Source: Acetobacteroides hydrogenigenes (GTDB lineage Bacteria > Bacteroidota > Bacteroidia > Bacteroidales > ZOR0009). From it: a DNA stretch of 64,000 nt. Position 1 is the first letter of the stretch. Each line of letters starts with the position of its first letter. A model generated the notes under the pieces. The model searched no databases and was not told the origin of the DNA. It worked only from the letters and a program-made list of their open reading frames with translations. Positions 1 to 8,067 of this stretch are shown here, piece by piece. The DNA lies in the NCBI RefSeq assembly GCF_004340205.1, contig NZ_SLWB01000001.1:124001-188000 (forward strand). Direction: 5' to 3'. The position numbers were made by a program, and so were the translations under genes.

Positions 1-8
1 ATTTTGAG

Positions 9-25
9 TTGTTAGGGATTTGTGC
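9..25 (-). repeat. Partial attC-like end at the window edge
   Basis: GTTGTTAGGG followed by ATTTGTG lies just beyond the stop of the first gene. It corresponds to the GTTRGCGG-type end that precedes the stop codons of the next two genes. The rest of the element would lie left of the window. It suggests that the cassette array continues leftwards. The match is short, so this is tentative. Confidence 0.35.
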
Positions 26-57
26 CCCACATTCTATACAATACATAGTCTTTAAGT

Positions 58-798
58 TTAGATGAAATTTAAAAGCATTTTTACAATTGAGTTTACGTTG
101 TCTCTTAAGTAAACAGCAAGCCACTTTTCCGCTCTGTTTCCGCTATGAGAGTCACTGAAATTATTCCTGGCATTACAAACTGCATTTGTTACTGTTGAAA
201 TTAGTGTCAATACTTGATCTGGGTAAGCTATACCATTAGCGTCTAATTGGCTTTTGATATAGTTTCTGATATGAACTGACATTGGGGTCAATTCTGTTAA
301 TGCTATTTGAGCAGGTATTTTCTCTCGTATGAACGACTTATAAAACCCTTCAAGGCAAGTATAAGCTAAGGTCAAGGTGTATTCATAGTTTACCTCCGTA
401 ATTGCATTATCCATTCCTTCCAAATATTCGGTAAGTCGGTCAGCATTCCAAAGGTCTTGAGGAATCGCAGCTTGAGGTCCTTGTACTTGTTGGGGATGTC
501 CTAAAAGTTGTCGAATGGCAGCCTCTTTTTCTGGTAGTAAGTGTCCAACCGTATCAAGAATTGAATTTGCAATTTGTAGTCTGTCAGGCTCTGTTTGTTC
601 CATAAACAAATCAAAGTAATAATCCCTTCGACTTGTGCTTTTATTTTGTTCTCGTCTTTGGTCAATATAGGTCTGATAGTTAGGAACACCATAATTTACT
701 TCTCTAATAGTGTCAAGAAACCTTGTTCCACCGTAATAGGTTTCACCCTGTGTGTTTATTATTTCAAAAAGTCTGTTGAAAATTGCAACCCAATTCAT
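58..798 (-). CDS. Abortive-infection (Abi_C-like) family protein
   Basis: A 246-residue cytoplasmic protein with no signal peptide or membrane segment. The C-terminal third carries RNNFSDSHSG followed by a helix. This resembles the RN..g.aHG pattern of the Abi_C domain, found at the end of many phage-exclusion proteins. The N-terminal half (a YYGG motif, then KSTSRRDYYFD) looks like the N-terminal part that often accompanies it in Bacteroidota. Abi proteins are generally thought to block phage growth by stopping the host cell, but no activity can be read here. The gene is AT-rich, unlike the core genes further right. It lies between two attC-like ends in the same orientation as its neighbours, so it is probably a cassette gene. 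Family call moderately sure; role in defence inferred. Confidence 0.55.
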   Translation of the reverse strand: MNWVAIFNRLFEIINTQGETYYGGTRFLDTIREVNYGVPNYQTYIDQRREQNKSTSRRDYYFDLFMEQTEPDRLQIANSILDTVGHLLPEKEAAIRQLLGHPQQVQGPQAAIPQDLWNADRLTEYLEGMDNAITEVNYEYTLTLAYTCLEGFYKSFIREKIPAQIALTELTPMSVHIRNYIKSQLDANGIAYPDQVLTLISTVTNAVCNARNNFSDSHSGNRAEKWLAVYLRDNVNSIVKMLLNFI

Positions 799-830
799 TT
801 ATTGTTTTTTTGTAGTGTCGTTTTAAAATT

Positions 831-964
831 ACCGCCAACGTGTAACAATATGGCCAGAAAGGAATTGCGGGCGATTACCTATCAAGTTACACGAAAAGTT
901 AAAGCGGGCTGCAAACCTCCGTATACCACCGAAACCCTTATTGGCTATATTGTGTGTTGGCGGT
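831..964 (-). repeat. attC-like 134-bp imperfect palindrome, copy 1
   Basis: The element begins ACCGCCAACG and ends GTTGGCGGT. The outer bases pair for 9 bp, and after a spacer ACAATATGGCC pairs with GGCTATATTGT. It fills the gap between the start of the Abi_C-like gene and the stop of the next gene. The second copy at 1720-1853 has exactly the same length and shares the ends and internal words such as GCGGG and TGCAAACC. This two-step stem with conserved AAC/GTT cores is how integron attC sites are built. The core bases differ slightly from the classical RYYYAAC. Confidence 0.6.
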
Positions 965-973
965 ATGTGCATT

Positions 974-1687
974 TTATTTACTTATTAATCCAAGTCCTTT
1001 TATATCTGTCCGTTTGTCAAGTAAAGTCGGGTCAATACTCCAATTACCTGCAATAGTCATTACTAATTGTTCGTCTGGAAATACTAAATCTTCTCGGTCA
1101 AAATAATTATCCTTTTTTGCTTCTTCGGAAAAAGTATCAATCAAGTTGTATTTTTTCTCAATTTCGGTTGGTTGACCTTTAATCACAATATTTTCTCCCC
1201 TCTCTCCAAGATAAGAGTATATCCTATCAATCTTGCCGTTTGTTGATTTAATCCAACAATGATACTCTACAACTCTATGAGTACAGAAGAATTGAGCTTC
1301 TCCAAATTGTTTGCTTAATCGGTTTAATAAATCAGAAACTTGGTCAATACTTTCTTTACTGTCTCCTGTCGGTAAGCCCATTCCTACAATCAGTGTCCAA
1401 TTATCAATCACTGGCGTTATAAATATTGCATCCTTGTAGGCTTTATCAATCCCGTTTTTCCAATTTGAAGGTTTAGTCTTTTTTAATCCAATCGTTTGAG
1501 CGACTAATTCTTGGCTGTCTGTTTTAACAGCAATCCACATTATTTTATATCCAAAACCTACAGGTGTATCAGGATTAGATTGAGCTTTTAATTGACCAAA
1601 TCCTTTATTAATCAATGGAACTATCACAAGAAATACAATCACCCAGATTATTATTGACCCAATATTCATTCTCTTATTTTTAATCAT
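974..1687 (-). CDS. Membrane-anchored conserved protein of unknown function
   Basis: About 237 residues. A single hydrophobic segment follows the start (IGSIIIWVIVFLVIV), so the protein is probably anchored by its N-terminus. The soluble part has WIAVKT, a stretch reading WTLIVG, then FGEAQFFCTHRVVEYHCW and YLGERGE. These words recur in a widespread uncharacterised bacterial family, but no function can be assigned. In-frame ATG codons lie at 1708, 1687 and 1669. I chose 1687 because it places MIKNKRM directly before the membrane segment. The gene is AT-rich and lies between the two attC-like elements, with its stop 10 bp from copy 1 and its start 12-33 bp from copy 2, as expected for a compact cassette. 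Confidence 0.6.
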   Translation of the reverse strand: MIKNKRMNIGSIIIWVIVFLVIVPLINKGFGQLKAQSNPDTPVGFGYKIMWIAVKTDSQELVAQTIGLKKTKPSNWKNGIDKAYKDAIFITPVIDNWTLIVGMGLPTGDSKESIDQVSDLLNRLSKQFGEAQFFCTHRVVEYHCWIKSTNGKIDRIYSYLGERGENIVIKGQPTEIEKKYNLIDTFSEEAKKDNYFDREDLVFPDEQLVMTIAGNWSIDPTLLDKRTDIKGLGLISK

Positions 1688-1719
1688 AATGTTACAATTT
1701 TGTAGCATCTTTTTGCATT

Positions 1720-1853
1720 ACCGCCAACGTTCGCGGGTATAAAACGTGCCGGATTGCGTGCTGCGTCTGTATCCGCCGTAACAAACCACGATGCGGGACG
1801 AAATGTTGCAAACCCACTTAAACCGGCATGTTTTATGACCCGTTGTTAGCGGC
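1720..1853 (-). repeat. attC-like 134-bp imperfect palindrome, copy 2
   Basis: The left end is ACCGCCAACGTTCGCGGG and the right end is CCCGTTGTTAGCGGC. Past the cores, GGGTATAAAACGTGCCGG faces a right arm whose complement reads GGGTCATAAAACATGCCGG. The two arms therefore pair over about 30 bp with one extra, unpaired base in one arm. Unpaired bases of this kind set the recombining strand in true attC sites. The element ends 4 bp from the stop of the efflux gene. It is the same length as copy 1. Confidence 0.65.
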
Positions 1854-1857
1854 TGCC

Positions 1858-3078
1858 TTATTTTTTCATTTTGTTTTTTTTGAAACTTTTAATCAACAAA
1901 ATTAAACTAATCAGTGTAAGTAAGGCTGCAATTAAAAAAGAAATGCCTGGAAAATAAATTGCAGAATTCTTACCTGTAAAATATGAGAAGCTACTTGTCA
2001 TTAGCGGCGGGGCAATGAGTGTTGTTAAACCCATTAAACTGCCAAGACTACCTTGCAATTCTCCTTGTTCATTGTCGGGTATAATAGAAGACGTAATACT
2101 TTGAATAGCCGTTCCCTGAACTCCACCAATAATATATATTAACAATGCTCCTAAAAGCAACCATTGCCACTCTGTAAAAGCAAAAAGAAAAAATCCTGTC
2201 ATCATAAGCATGAGACCAAATACTGCCATTCGTCTGTCGCCAAGTTTCTTTGCCAAAATGCCGACTAGCCATAACTGAACAATAATTGATAACAAACCTA
2301 TCACGGCTAATGAATAACCAATAAGCGATGTATTCCATTTAAATTTTTCAATTGTGAAATAAGCCCAAACGCTTTCCATGCTATGGTTTGCTATTGATAC
2401 AAAAATCATTGAAAGTAACAATGTATTTATCAATGGGAATTCACTTAAATGCTTTAGAGAACCAAATGGGTTAGCCCTTTTCCACTCAAATGTTCTACGG
2501 GTATCAGTATTTAGCGATTCGGGAAAAAAGAAATAGCCAAAGGTGAAATTGATAAAACTAAGTATGGCTGCAACTATAAAGGGAGTATGCGTTCCGAACC
2601 GACCTAATGTTCCTCCAATTACTGGGCCAATAATAAATCCCAAACCGAATGCTGCGTTTACAATCCCAAAGTTTTTTGTTCTATTTTTCTCGGTACTTAT
2701 ATCCGCGATGCAGGCAGATGCTACAGAATAACTTGCACCAGTTATTCCTGCGATTGTCCGCCCAACAAAGAGCCACAGAATATTAGGTGCAAAAGCAAGA
2801 AAAACACAGTCAATGCTGAAGCCAAACAACGAACTTAAAATCACTGGTCGCCTTCCATATTGGTCACTTAAATTGCCGAGAATTGGTGCAAACACAAATT
2901 GCATAGCGGCATAAGCAAATGAGAGCCAGCCTCCATATTTAGCTGCCGTACTTATATCGGAATGAAGTAAATTAGTTAAAAGTTGTGGAAGTACAGGAAA
3001 TATTAAACCAAAACCTGCCGTGTCAATTACGACCACAACAATAATGAATATTAGCGTTGAATTTTTATTCGATTTCAT
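1858..3078 (-). CDS. TetA-like MFS drug:H+ antiporter
   Basis: A 406-residue inner-membrane transporter of the DHA1 branch, the usual length for the Tet(A) group. DTAGFGLIFPVLPQLL opens the first membrane segment, and GNLSDQYGRRPVIL is the loop 2-3 motif A. GPVIGG in segment 5 fits antiporter motif C. Twelve hydrophobic segments are apparent. The family exports tetracyclines and other drugs in exchange for protons, but the substrate cannot be read from sequence. The first in-frame ATG (MKSNKN) is at 3078; a TTG lies 12 bp upstream. It is the third same-strand gene of the AT-rich cassette-like block. Its stop abuts attC-like copy 2, but no clear attC-like end was found upstream, so the array may end here. 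Confidence 0.8.
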   Translation of the reverse strand: MKSNKNSTLIFIIVVVVIDTAGFGLIFPVLPQLLTNLLHSDISTAAKYGGWLSFAYAAMQFVFAPILGNLSDQYGRRPVILSSLFGFSIDCVFLAFAPNILWLFVGRTIAGITGASYSVASACIADISTEKNRTKNFGIVNAAFGLGFIIGPVIGGTLGRFGTHTPFIVAAILSFINFTFGYFFFPESLNTDTRRTFEWKRANPFGSLKHLSEFPLINTLLLSMIFVSIANHSMESVWAYFTIEKFKWNTSLIGYSLAVIGLLSIIVQLWLVGILAKKLGDRRMAVFGLMLMMTGFFLFAFTEWQWLLLGALLIYIIGGVQGTAIQSITSSIIPDNEQGELQGSLGSLMGLTTLIAPPLMTSSFSYFTGKNSAIYFPGISFLIAALLTLISLILLIKSFKKNKMKK

Positions 3079-3448
3079 CTTATGAAGCAATTAAATTCAC
3101 ATTATGCTTTCAGAGAAGCATAATACAATTTGTTTAACAATAAATGCATAACAAAAGTCCCAATCAGAATTGATTGAGAATAAAGATTACGATATGGAGT
3201 TATTATTGCCTCATAATGCCACAAAGATAAAATTTTTTTTGAGAAGTTTTATTATTAGAATTGTTTATTGGTTATCAAAGGGTGCTGTTTTTTTTAAGGT
3301 TCTGACTAACGTTTTTGTAAAACGCTGTTTTTGTGACATTTACAACTCCGCAATTTAATCTCCATTCTCATGCCTATTTTTGCCCTCTTAAAACGTTCGC
3401 CCAAGTAATCAATGTCTCTGGTATAGGGTGGATTGCCGCTAACTTACT
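3079..3448. other. AT-rich intergenic sequence between cassette block and repeats
   Basis: No supported gene. It holds the presumed promoter side of the efflux gene. A short inverted repeat built on CTAACGTTTTTGTAAAACG occurs near 3307. It begins with a CTAACG that could be a decayed attC-like core, but no partner 134 bp away was found. The region marks the shift from AT-rich cassette sequence to the host's higher GC. Confidence 0.4.
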
Positions 3449-3486
3449 TATATATGCACCTTCATCCTCCAAAAGGTGCATATATA
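3449..3486. repeat. Perfect 14-bp inverted repeat
   Basis: TATATATGCACCTT (3449-3462) and AAGGTGCATATATA (3473-3486) are exact complements around a 10-base loop. There is no T-run on either side, so a plain terminator is unlikely. The word GGTGCAT recurs once more, near 3530. A further small hairpin, CCCCGAAAGGGG with a GAAA loop, lies at 3560-3571. This could be a protein-binding site or the end of a small RNA; nothing decides. Confidence 0.6.
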
Positions 3487-3837
3487 CACCCAAATCGGTA
3501 GGTATTGTATACCTTTTCCGCAAAAGAGGTGCATCTATCTATACCGTAAACCCCAGCAACCCCGAAAGGGGCGCACACGAAGCGTTGTTCTACTACAATA
3601 CTTATCCTAGGTTTACGATTTAAAAATAGATGAGCGAAATGTAGCTAAAATATCCTACGGTTGTTCGGTAAAGGTTAAAAAGTTGTAGCGTTCTATCGGC
3701 AGCTGTAGCCATAGGATGGGCGGGTAGTACCGTTGTTTGGTTCAGCTTCATCGTTGGTCTAACAGGTGGGCAGAGTAGTGCTTTGGGCTATATTTTTACG
3801 GCTACGGGTAGGCCTGATACTGCTACGGGCTAGCCCG

Positions 3838-4026
3838 TAGCTTCTTGAGGCTAGCCTGTAGCTCCTTCGGGCTGGCCCGGAGTTCCTTGGGGCTGACCCG
3901 GAGTTCCTTGGGGCTGGCCCGTAACTTCTTGGGGCCGACCCGTAGCTTCTTGGGGCCGACCCGTAGTTACTTGGGGCTAGCCCGTAGCTCCTTGGGGCCG
4001 ACCCGTAGCTCCTTAGGGCTGACCCG
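3838..4026. repeat. Nine 21-bp tandem repeats
   Basis: Nine contiguous units of exactly 21 bp, typified by TAGCTCCTTGGGGCCGACCCG, with one to five differences each. They are preceded by a perfect 20-bp palindrome at 3822-3841 (GCTACGGGCT and its complement). Because 21 is a multiple of three, a frame stays open and gives a heptapeptide repeat, but it has no credible start or domain. The array sits in a gene-free stretch. Confidence 0.9.
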
Positions 4027-4278
4027 TAGACGTAAAAAACTTAGAGCGCAAAACACTCAACAACTTGATAGACAACAATTAAATTACTCCAATAAATTCG
4101 AGGTATCGTATGGCAAGGTCGGTGCTAACCGTATGCGTTTTGCTGAGAACGCTGCATCGGTGGTTGTTTACAGTGTTGGAGCTAATGGGAGACATACCTA
4201 CCGGTTACGGATGCAGGTCTCCTTTGGGCTTCTCCAAATACCCATAGAGTAAAAAAATAGAGGCTTTGAACTTCTCGG

Positions 4279-4439
4279 AGCATGATCGGAGAAGCTCCAA
4301 GCATGTTTCGGAAAGTTTGAAGCATGATCGGAGAAACTCCAAGCATGTTCCGGAAAGTTTGAAGCATGTTCGGAGAAGTTCCAAGCATGTTCCGGAAAGC
4401 TTGAAGCATGATCGGAGAAACTCCAAGCCTATTCGGAGA
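4279..4439. repeat. 21/42-bp tandem repeats, second array
   Basis: Seven full 21-bp units and one partial. Units of the type AGCATGATCGGAGAAACTCCA alternate with AGCATGTTCCGGAAAGTTTGA, so the larger period is 42 bp. The sequence is unrelated to the array at 3838 apart from the period. Open frames across it are by-products of the period. Confidence 0.9.
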
Positions 4440-4625
4440 TAGGGAAAGAGTGCTTCTAATCTCAGATTAAAGAAAACCCGCCAAGCAAGATCAAAGGCTA
4501 TCTTGCTATTTACCTATTGTTTACAAAATGAAGCCCATTAAAAAAACATCTATCCCTACTGAATAATCAGAGTTTTTAAAGGCATAGGGTTTTCTAGTAC
4601 AGCCCATACAAGATGGTACCACAAG

Positions 4626-4659
4626 AAGAAAGGGCCACCTCAACGGGTAGCCCTTTCTT
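4626..4659 (-). terminator. Intrinsic terminator of the Sel1/PDZ gene
   Basis: A 10-bp perfect stem (AAGAAAGGGC with GCCCTTTCTT) lies about 25 bp past the stop of the minus-strand gene. A short T-rich tract (TCTTGT) follows on that strand. Confidence 0.6.
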
Positions 4660-4685
4660 TGTATCAATAGCAACACATGCTGCAC

Positions 4686-7600
4686 CTACTTGCCGCAAAC
4701 CTGGATTACCCGGCGCAGGATTTCGCCCGGCCGAATGAAGGTGATGTAGCAGCAGCCCCCTTTTTCGTCGCTCGTGAAGGAGCGCATCAGCTCGCGAGCC
4801 TGCCAGGGCTCCAGCTTCTCGACAGGGATGCCATCGATGTGGGTAATCACGTCGTTGAGCTGCAAGCCACTTCCCTCGGCGGGGTAGCCCTTTAGCACCG
4901 CGGAAACTACGAGCTTGCCCTTGGTCCAGTCGTCCTTGGTGCTCGGATCGTAGCCGAAGCCTATACTCCGCTCGCCGTATCCGGGCAGCTTCTTCATGCA
5001 CTTCTGCGCCTTCTTCACGAATCGAGACGCCTTGCCCGAGCTGGAGTGGGTGAAGGCCGCTATTAGGTAGAGCCGCTTGGCGCTGGTGTAGTAATCCCAC
5101 TTGTAGTCGTACTTGGCCGCGTTGGGGTAAACAAAGTCGATTACGTTGGTCAGGTTCTGGCGAAACTTGCCGTTGGGGAAGCAGGCCAAGTAGAAGCTGA
5201 GCTTATGATGATCGGACGGAGAGGTAAAGCCGAACGAGTACCCGCGCATTTCGCTGTACACGAACTCCTCGAGCTTGGGCAGGATTACGGCCAGCTTCTG
5301 CTGGTCGGCTCCCACCAGCTCGCCCGCCTCATCGTAGGCTTTCCGAGCATTGTACCGGTCCTTTTTTTCGAGGAAGAGCTGGTCGGCATTGGCGAGCAGC
5401 GCCTCAAAGAGGCGATCCTTCACCTGGGCATCCTTAATGATGTTGTAAGCGTCCCTATAGCTCCGAATGGCGCTGGGGTAGTCCTTTCGGTTGAAGTAGG
5501 TATTGCCCCACATCTTGCTATCGAGGAACGAGGAAACCTCGTTGGCCTTCTTCTGGGCTAGCTTCTGGTACACTGAGTGGGACTGCTGGGCCGCCCTGTT
5601 GTACCAGAAGGAGGCCCAGTAGTAGTTGGGTTCGCCGCAGCGGCCGTAGCGGCAGATTTGGCCGGTGAGGAACATAGCGCCATCGGCATCCGGGTTATCC
5701 CGCTGCGTCTGGCTCATTTCGTAGGCCTTTTTGAAGAGTTCAGCAGCCTTATCGGCATCTCTTCGGAAGTTTCCAAGGCCATCGAGGTAATGGTAGGCGG
5801 CTAGGGTAACGCCCTCCCAGTCGTTGGCCTCCACGGCCCAAGTCAGGTACTTGGCCGAGCGGTTCGGATCGGGCTTCACCCTACCTAAGCCGGTATAGTA
5901 GAGCAGCCCCGCCTTACCGCAGGCCTTGGGGTGCTTCTGCTCGGCGCTGCGCGTAAGCTGCTCCATCGCCCTTCGGTAGAGCTGGCTCCTGTAGAAGACC
6001 ATGCCCAGCTGGTACTGCTCCTCGGCGTTGCCGCTCAGGGCGGCGGCCACGCGCTGGTAGCCGAGCCCCAAGCCGTCGTACCGCTGCTGTAGCGCCTGTA
6101 CCTCGGCGTACTTTTCTTTTATGGGATAGCTGGCGTAGGTGCTCAAGTAGCTGTTGATGGCCTGGTGCATGGGCAGCAGCAGCTCCAGCGAGTCGGTATG
6201 CGGATAGGTAAGGAGCTTATCGTAGGCCCATATCTTGAGGTAGGCACCCTGCTCGGAGCTACCCCCGGGCTGACGTTCGGTATCGAAGAGCTGCTGTAGG
6301 GCAGCGTCGTACTTGTCGCTGGCAAAGAGCTGCTCGGCCCCCTCGAAGCTGGCCTTTAGCGCAGGGGCCACAGCGGGCATCGGCTTGGGCAGCACCGTGG
6401 CCACCTTACCCGCGTACGCCTTATCCTTAAAGGCTACCCCTGTTTTCTGCAGCATGCTCATAAACAGCTGCCGGGCCTGCTCGGCCTCGTCGTAGGTGCT
6501 GTAGGCTCCGTGCAGAATGCAGGAGGAATAGAACGTCAGCCTCAGCTCACCCTCTACGTTGGAGGTGTAGGGCCAAGTACCGTCGGCACGTCGGCCCACC
6601 TCAAAGGTTGGGGTGATGAGGAACGTGCAGGTGTTGTCCTTGAGCATGTCGCTGCTGAACGAGTAGCCAAAGTAGTAGAGCTTATCACTCGAGCCCTGCT
6701 CCGACGATAGCGGAATGTCCGAAGCATTAAACTCGTTGACGATGGCCAAACGGTTCTGCCCAAGCAGGGTTGCCTGAGCAGCCTTGGCCTCCTGCTCGCG
6801 TCGGCGCTCCTCGGCCTTCTGGCGCATGCGCTCCTCGTACTGGCGCTCGAGTTCCTCCTTCTCGCGCTTCTTGCGGGCTTCGTTCGCCTCCCAAGCGCGA
6901 TCCTTGGCAGCGCACTCCGCCTTCCACTTTTCATTCTCTATGCGGTTTTTCTCGGCGATTTGTACCCAGGTGTTCATCATATCCTGCGCACCCTGCTTCA
7001 CCTTGTCGAGCATCTCCTGGGTTTCGCGCTGCGAGTCCTTGTAGTAGTTATTGGCCATTTCACTCTCGAAGCGGCGAGCCTCGCCGGGCGAAGTTTGTCG
7101 GATGGTCTGCTGCTGGCGGCTGCGATCGGTTTGCTGCTGACGAGCTCGCTCCTGAGCCGCCCGTTGCTGCTGTTGCTGCTGCTGTTGCTGGCGCTGCTTG
7201 CTCTCCTCCTCGAGCTTGCGCTGCTTGGCCTGCAGCTCGGCCATCCGCTGCGACTGCGACGAGCCCGTTACCGTAGTGGTTGGTGTGCCGCCACCTCCAG
7301 TGCCCGACGATTGAGAAGTATTGGGCTTGTCGGCATCGAGCCCGCCCGAGCGCACCAGCGACACGCCGGCAACCGAGAAGCCCTTTTTCCATATTTCCTT
7401 GGTCTTTTCGGCCGAGTAGCCGAGGCTGTTGCCCTCCGAGTCGCAGAAGATCGACGTCCACGAGGGCGATCCGCCCGTGTTGTGGCCGTACCCCTTACCC
7501 GAAACGGGGCAATCGCCGCCGCTGCGGATGTAGCCCACCACCTGCGAGCTGCCTTTGGCAACGCAGCGCAGCACGATAAAGTCACGGCTATCGAAAAAGT

Positions 7601-7823
7601 TGGCAGGAGTATTGGCGCCAGCCGTCCACTTAAACGATATGCGAACAAGAGGCTCGCCCATTAAGGAGGTAATCCTCCAGTTGGCGGTTAACGATTGGAT
7701 GCTGGCGCAGCTGTTGGGGCTGTGGCAGTGGCGTAAGCCGGAAACCGTCATCTCGCCCTCGCCTTGGGCAAAGAGGGAGATAGCGGCTACCAAACTCAGA
7801 AAAAGAAGAGCGGCTTTTTTCAT
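4686..7823 (-). CDS. Secreted Sel1/TPR-repeat protein with C-terminal PDZ domain
   Basis: About 1045 residues. The start is the ATG at 7823, which gives a clean signal peptide (MKKAALLFLSLVAAISLFAQ); the frame is open further upstream only from a TTG. In order: an N-terminal domain of unknown type to about residue 160; a low-complexity linker with nine consecutive Gln; a strongly charged coiled coil rich in E, R, K and Q (about 200-370); a middle region with Sel1-like and TPR helices (YYTGLG and LDGLG words, about 580-830); and a PDZ-like domain near the C-terminus (GYPAEGSGLQLNDVITHIDG). The layout suggests a periplasmic scaffold, perhaps one linked to protein quality control. It has no protease triad. 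The gene is notably richer in G+C than its neighbours. Function unknown. Confidence 0.75.
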   Translation of the reverse strand: MKKAALLFLSLVAAISLFAQGEGEMTVSGLRHCHSPNSCASIQSLTANWRITSLMGEPLVRISFKWTAGANTPANFFDSRDFIVLRCVAKGSSQVVGYIRSGGDCPVSGKGYGHNTGGSPSWTSIFCDSEGNSLGYSAEKTKEIWKKGFSVAGVSLVRSGGLDADKPNTSQSSGTGGGGTPTTTVTGSSQSQRMAELQAKQRKLEEESKQRQQQQQQQQQRAAQERARQQQTDRSRQQQTIRQTSPGEARRFESEMANNYYKDSQRETQEMLDKVKQGAQDMMNTWVQIAEKNRIENEKWKAECAAKDRAWEANEARKKREKEELERQYEERMRQKAEERRREQEAKAAQATLLGQNRLAIVNEFNASDIPLSSEQGSSDKLYYFGYSFSSDMLKDNTCTFLITPTFEVGRRADGTWPYTSNVEGELRLTFYSSCILHGAYSTYDEAEQARQLFMSMLQKTGVAFKDKAYAGKVATVLPKPMPAVAPALKASFEGAEQLFASDKYDAALQQLFDTERQPGGSSEQGAYLKIWAYDKLLTYPHTDSLELLLPMHQAINSYLSTYASYPIKEKYAEVQALQQRYDGLGLGYQRVAAALSGNAEEQYQLGMVFYRSQLYRRAMEQLTRSAEQKHPKACGKAGLLYYTGLGRVKPDPNRSAKYLTWAVEANDWEGVTLAAYHYLDGLGNFRRDADKAAELFKKAYEMSQTQRDNPDADGAMFLTGQICRYGRCGEPNYYWASFWYNRAAQQSHSVYQKLAQKKANEVSSFLDSKMWGNTYFNRKDYPSAIRSYRDAYNIIKDAQVKDRLFEALLANADQLFLEKKDRYNARKAYDEAGELVGADQQKLAVILPKLEEFVYSEMRGYSFGFTSPSDHHKLSFYLACFPNGKFRQNLTNVIDFVYPNAAKYDYKWDYYTSAKRLYLIAAFTHSSSGKASRFVKKAQKCMKKLPGYGERSIGFGYDPSTKDDWTKGKLVVSAVLKGYPAEGSGLQLNDVITHIDGIPVEKLEPWQARELMRSFTSDEKGGCCYITFIRPGEILRRVIQVCGK

Positions 7824-8016
7824 GGTAAGCGGTGTGATTTTTTTAAACGGATTGCTGTTGTTCAATTATAACCTCTCCCACCCAACTACTACCGACAAGG
7901 GAATAGAGCATATACTGGAAAAGACGATTACAAAAGATGGCGCAAAATTAGCTTTATTTTTAATAATACCAATCGGCATAGCACCATCCATCAGCGGTTT
8001 AACCTGAAAGATCGCA

Positions 8017-8043
8017 CAAAAAAAGCCATCCTCAACAGATGGC
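8017..8043 (-). terminator. Intrinsic terminator of the lipid kinase gene
   Basis: GCCATC and GATGGC pair around a 7-base loop, followed on the minus strand by a run of seven or eight T. It lies about 25 bp past the stop of the kinase gene. Confidence 0.8.
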
Positions 8044-8067
8044 CAAGCAGCGGCACTTTAGCGGCAG

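Noticed and set aside
595-1056. Plus-strand open frame of 153 codons crossing attC-like copy 1
   Set aside because: It lies antisense to two better-supported genes and covers the palindrome; composition and start are poor.
3845-4252. Open frame encoding a heptapeptide repeat across the 21-bp array
   Set aside because: The frame is open only because 21 is a multiple of three. There is no start context, no domain and no partner.
3838-4439. Possible CRISPR array
   Set aside because: Repeats are contiguous, vary between copies and have no spacers; no cas gene is present.
6770-7664. Long plus-strand and minus-strand alternate frames inside the Sel1/PDZ gene
   Set aside because: They arise from high G+C and repeated Arg/Glu/Gln codons. 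The frame with signal peptide and PDZ domain is the coding one.
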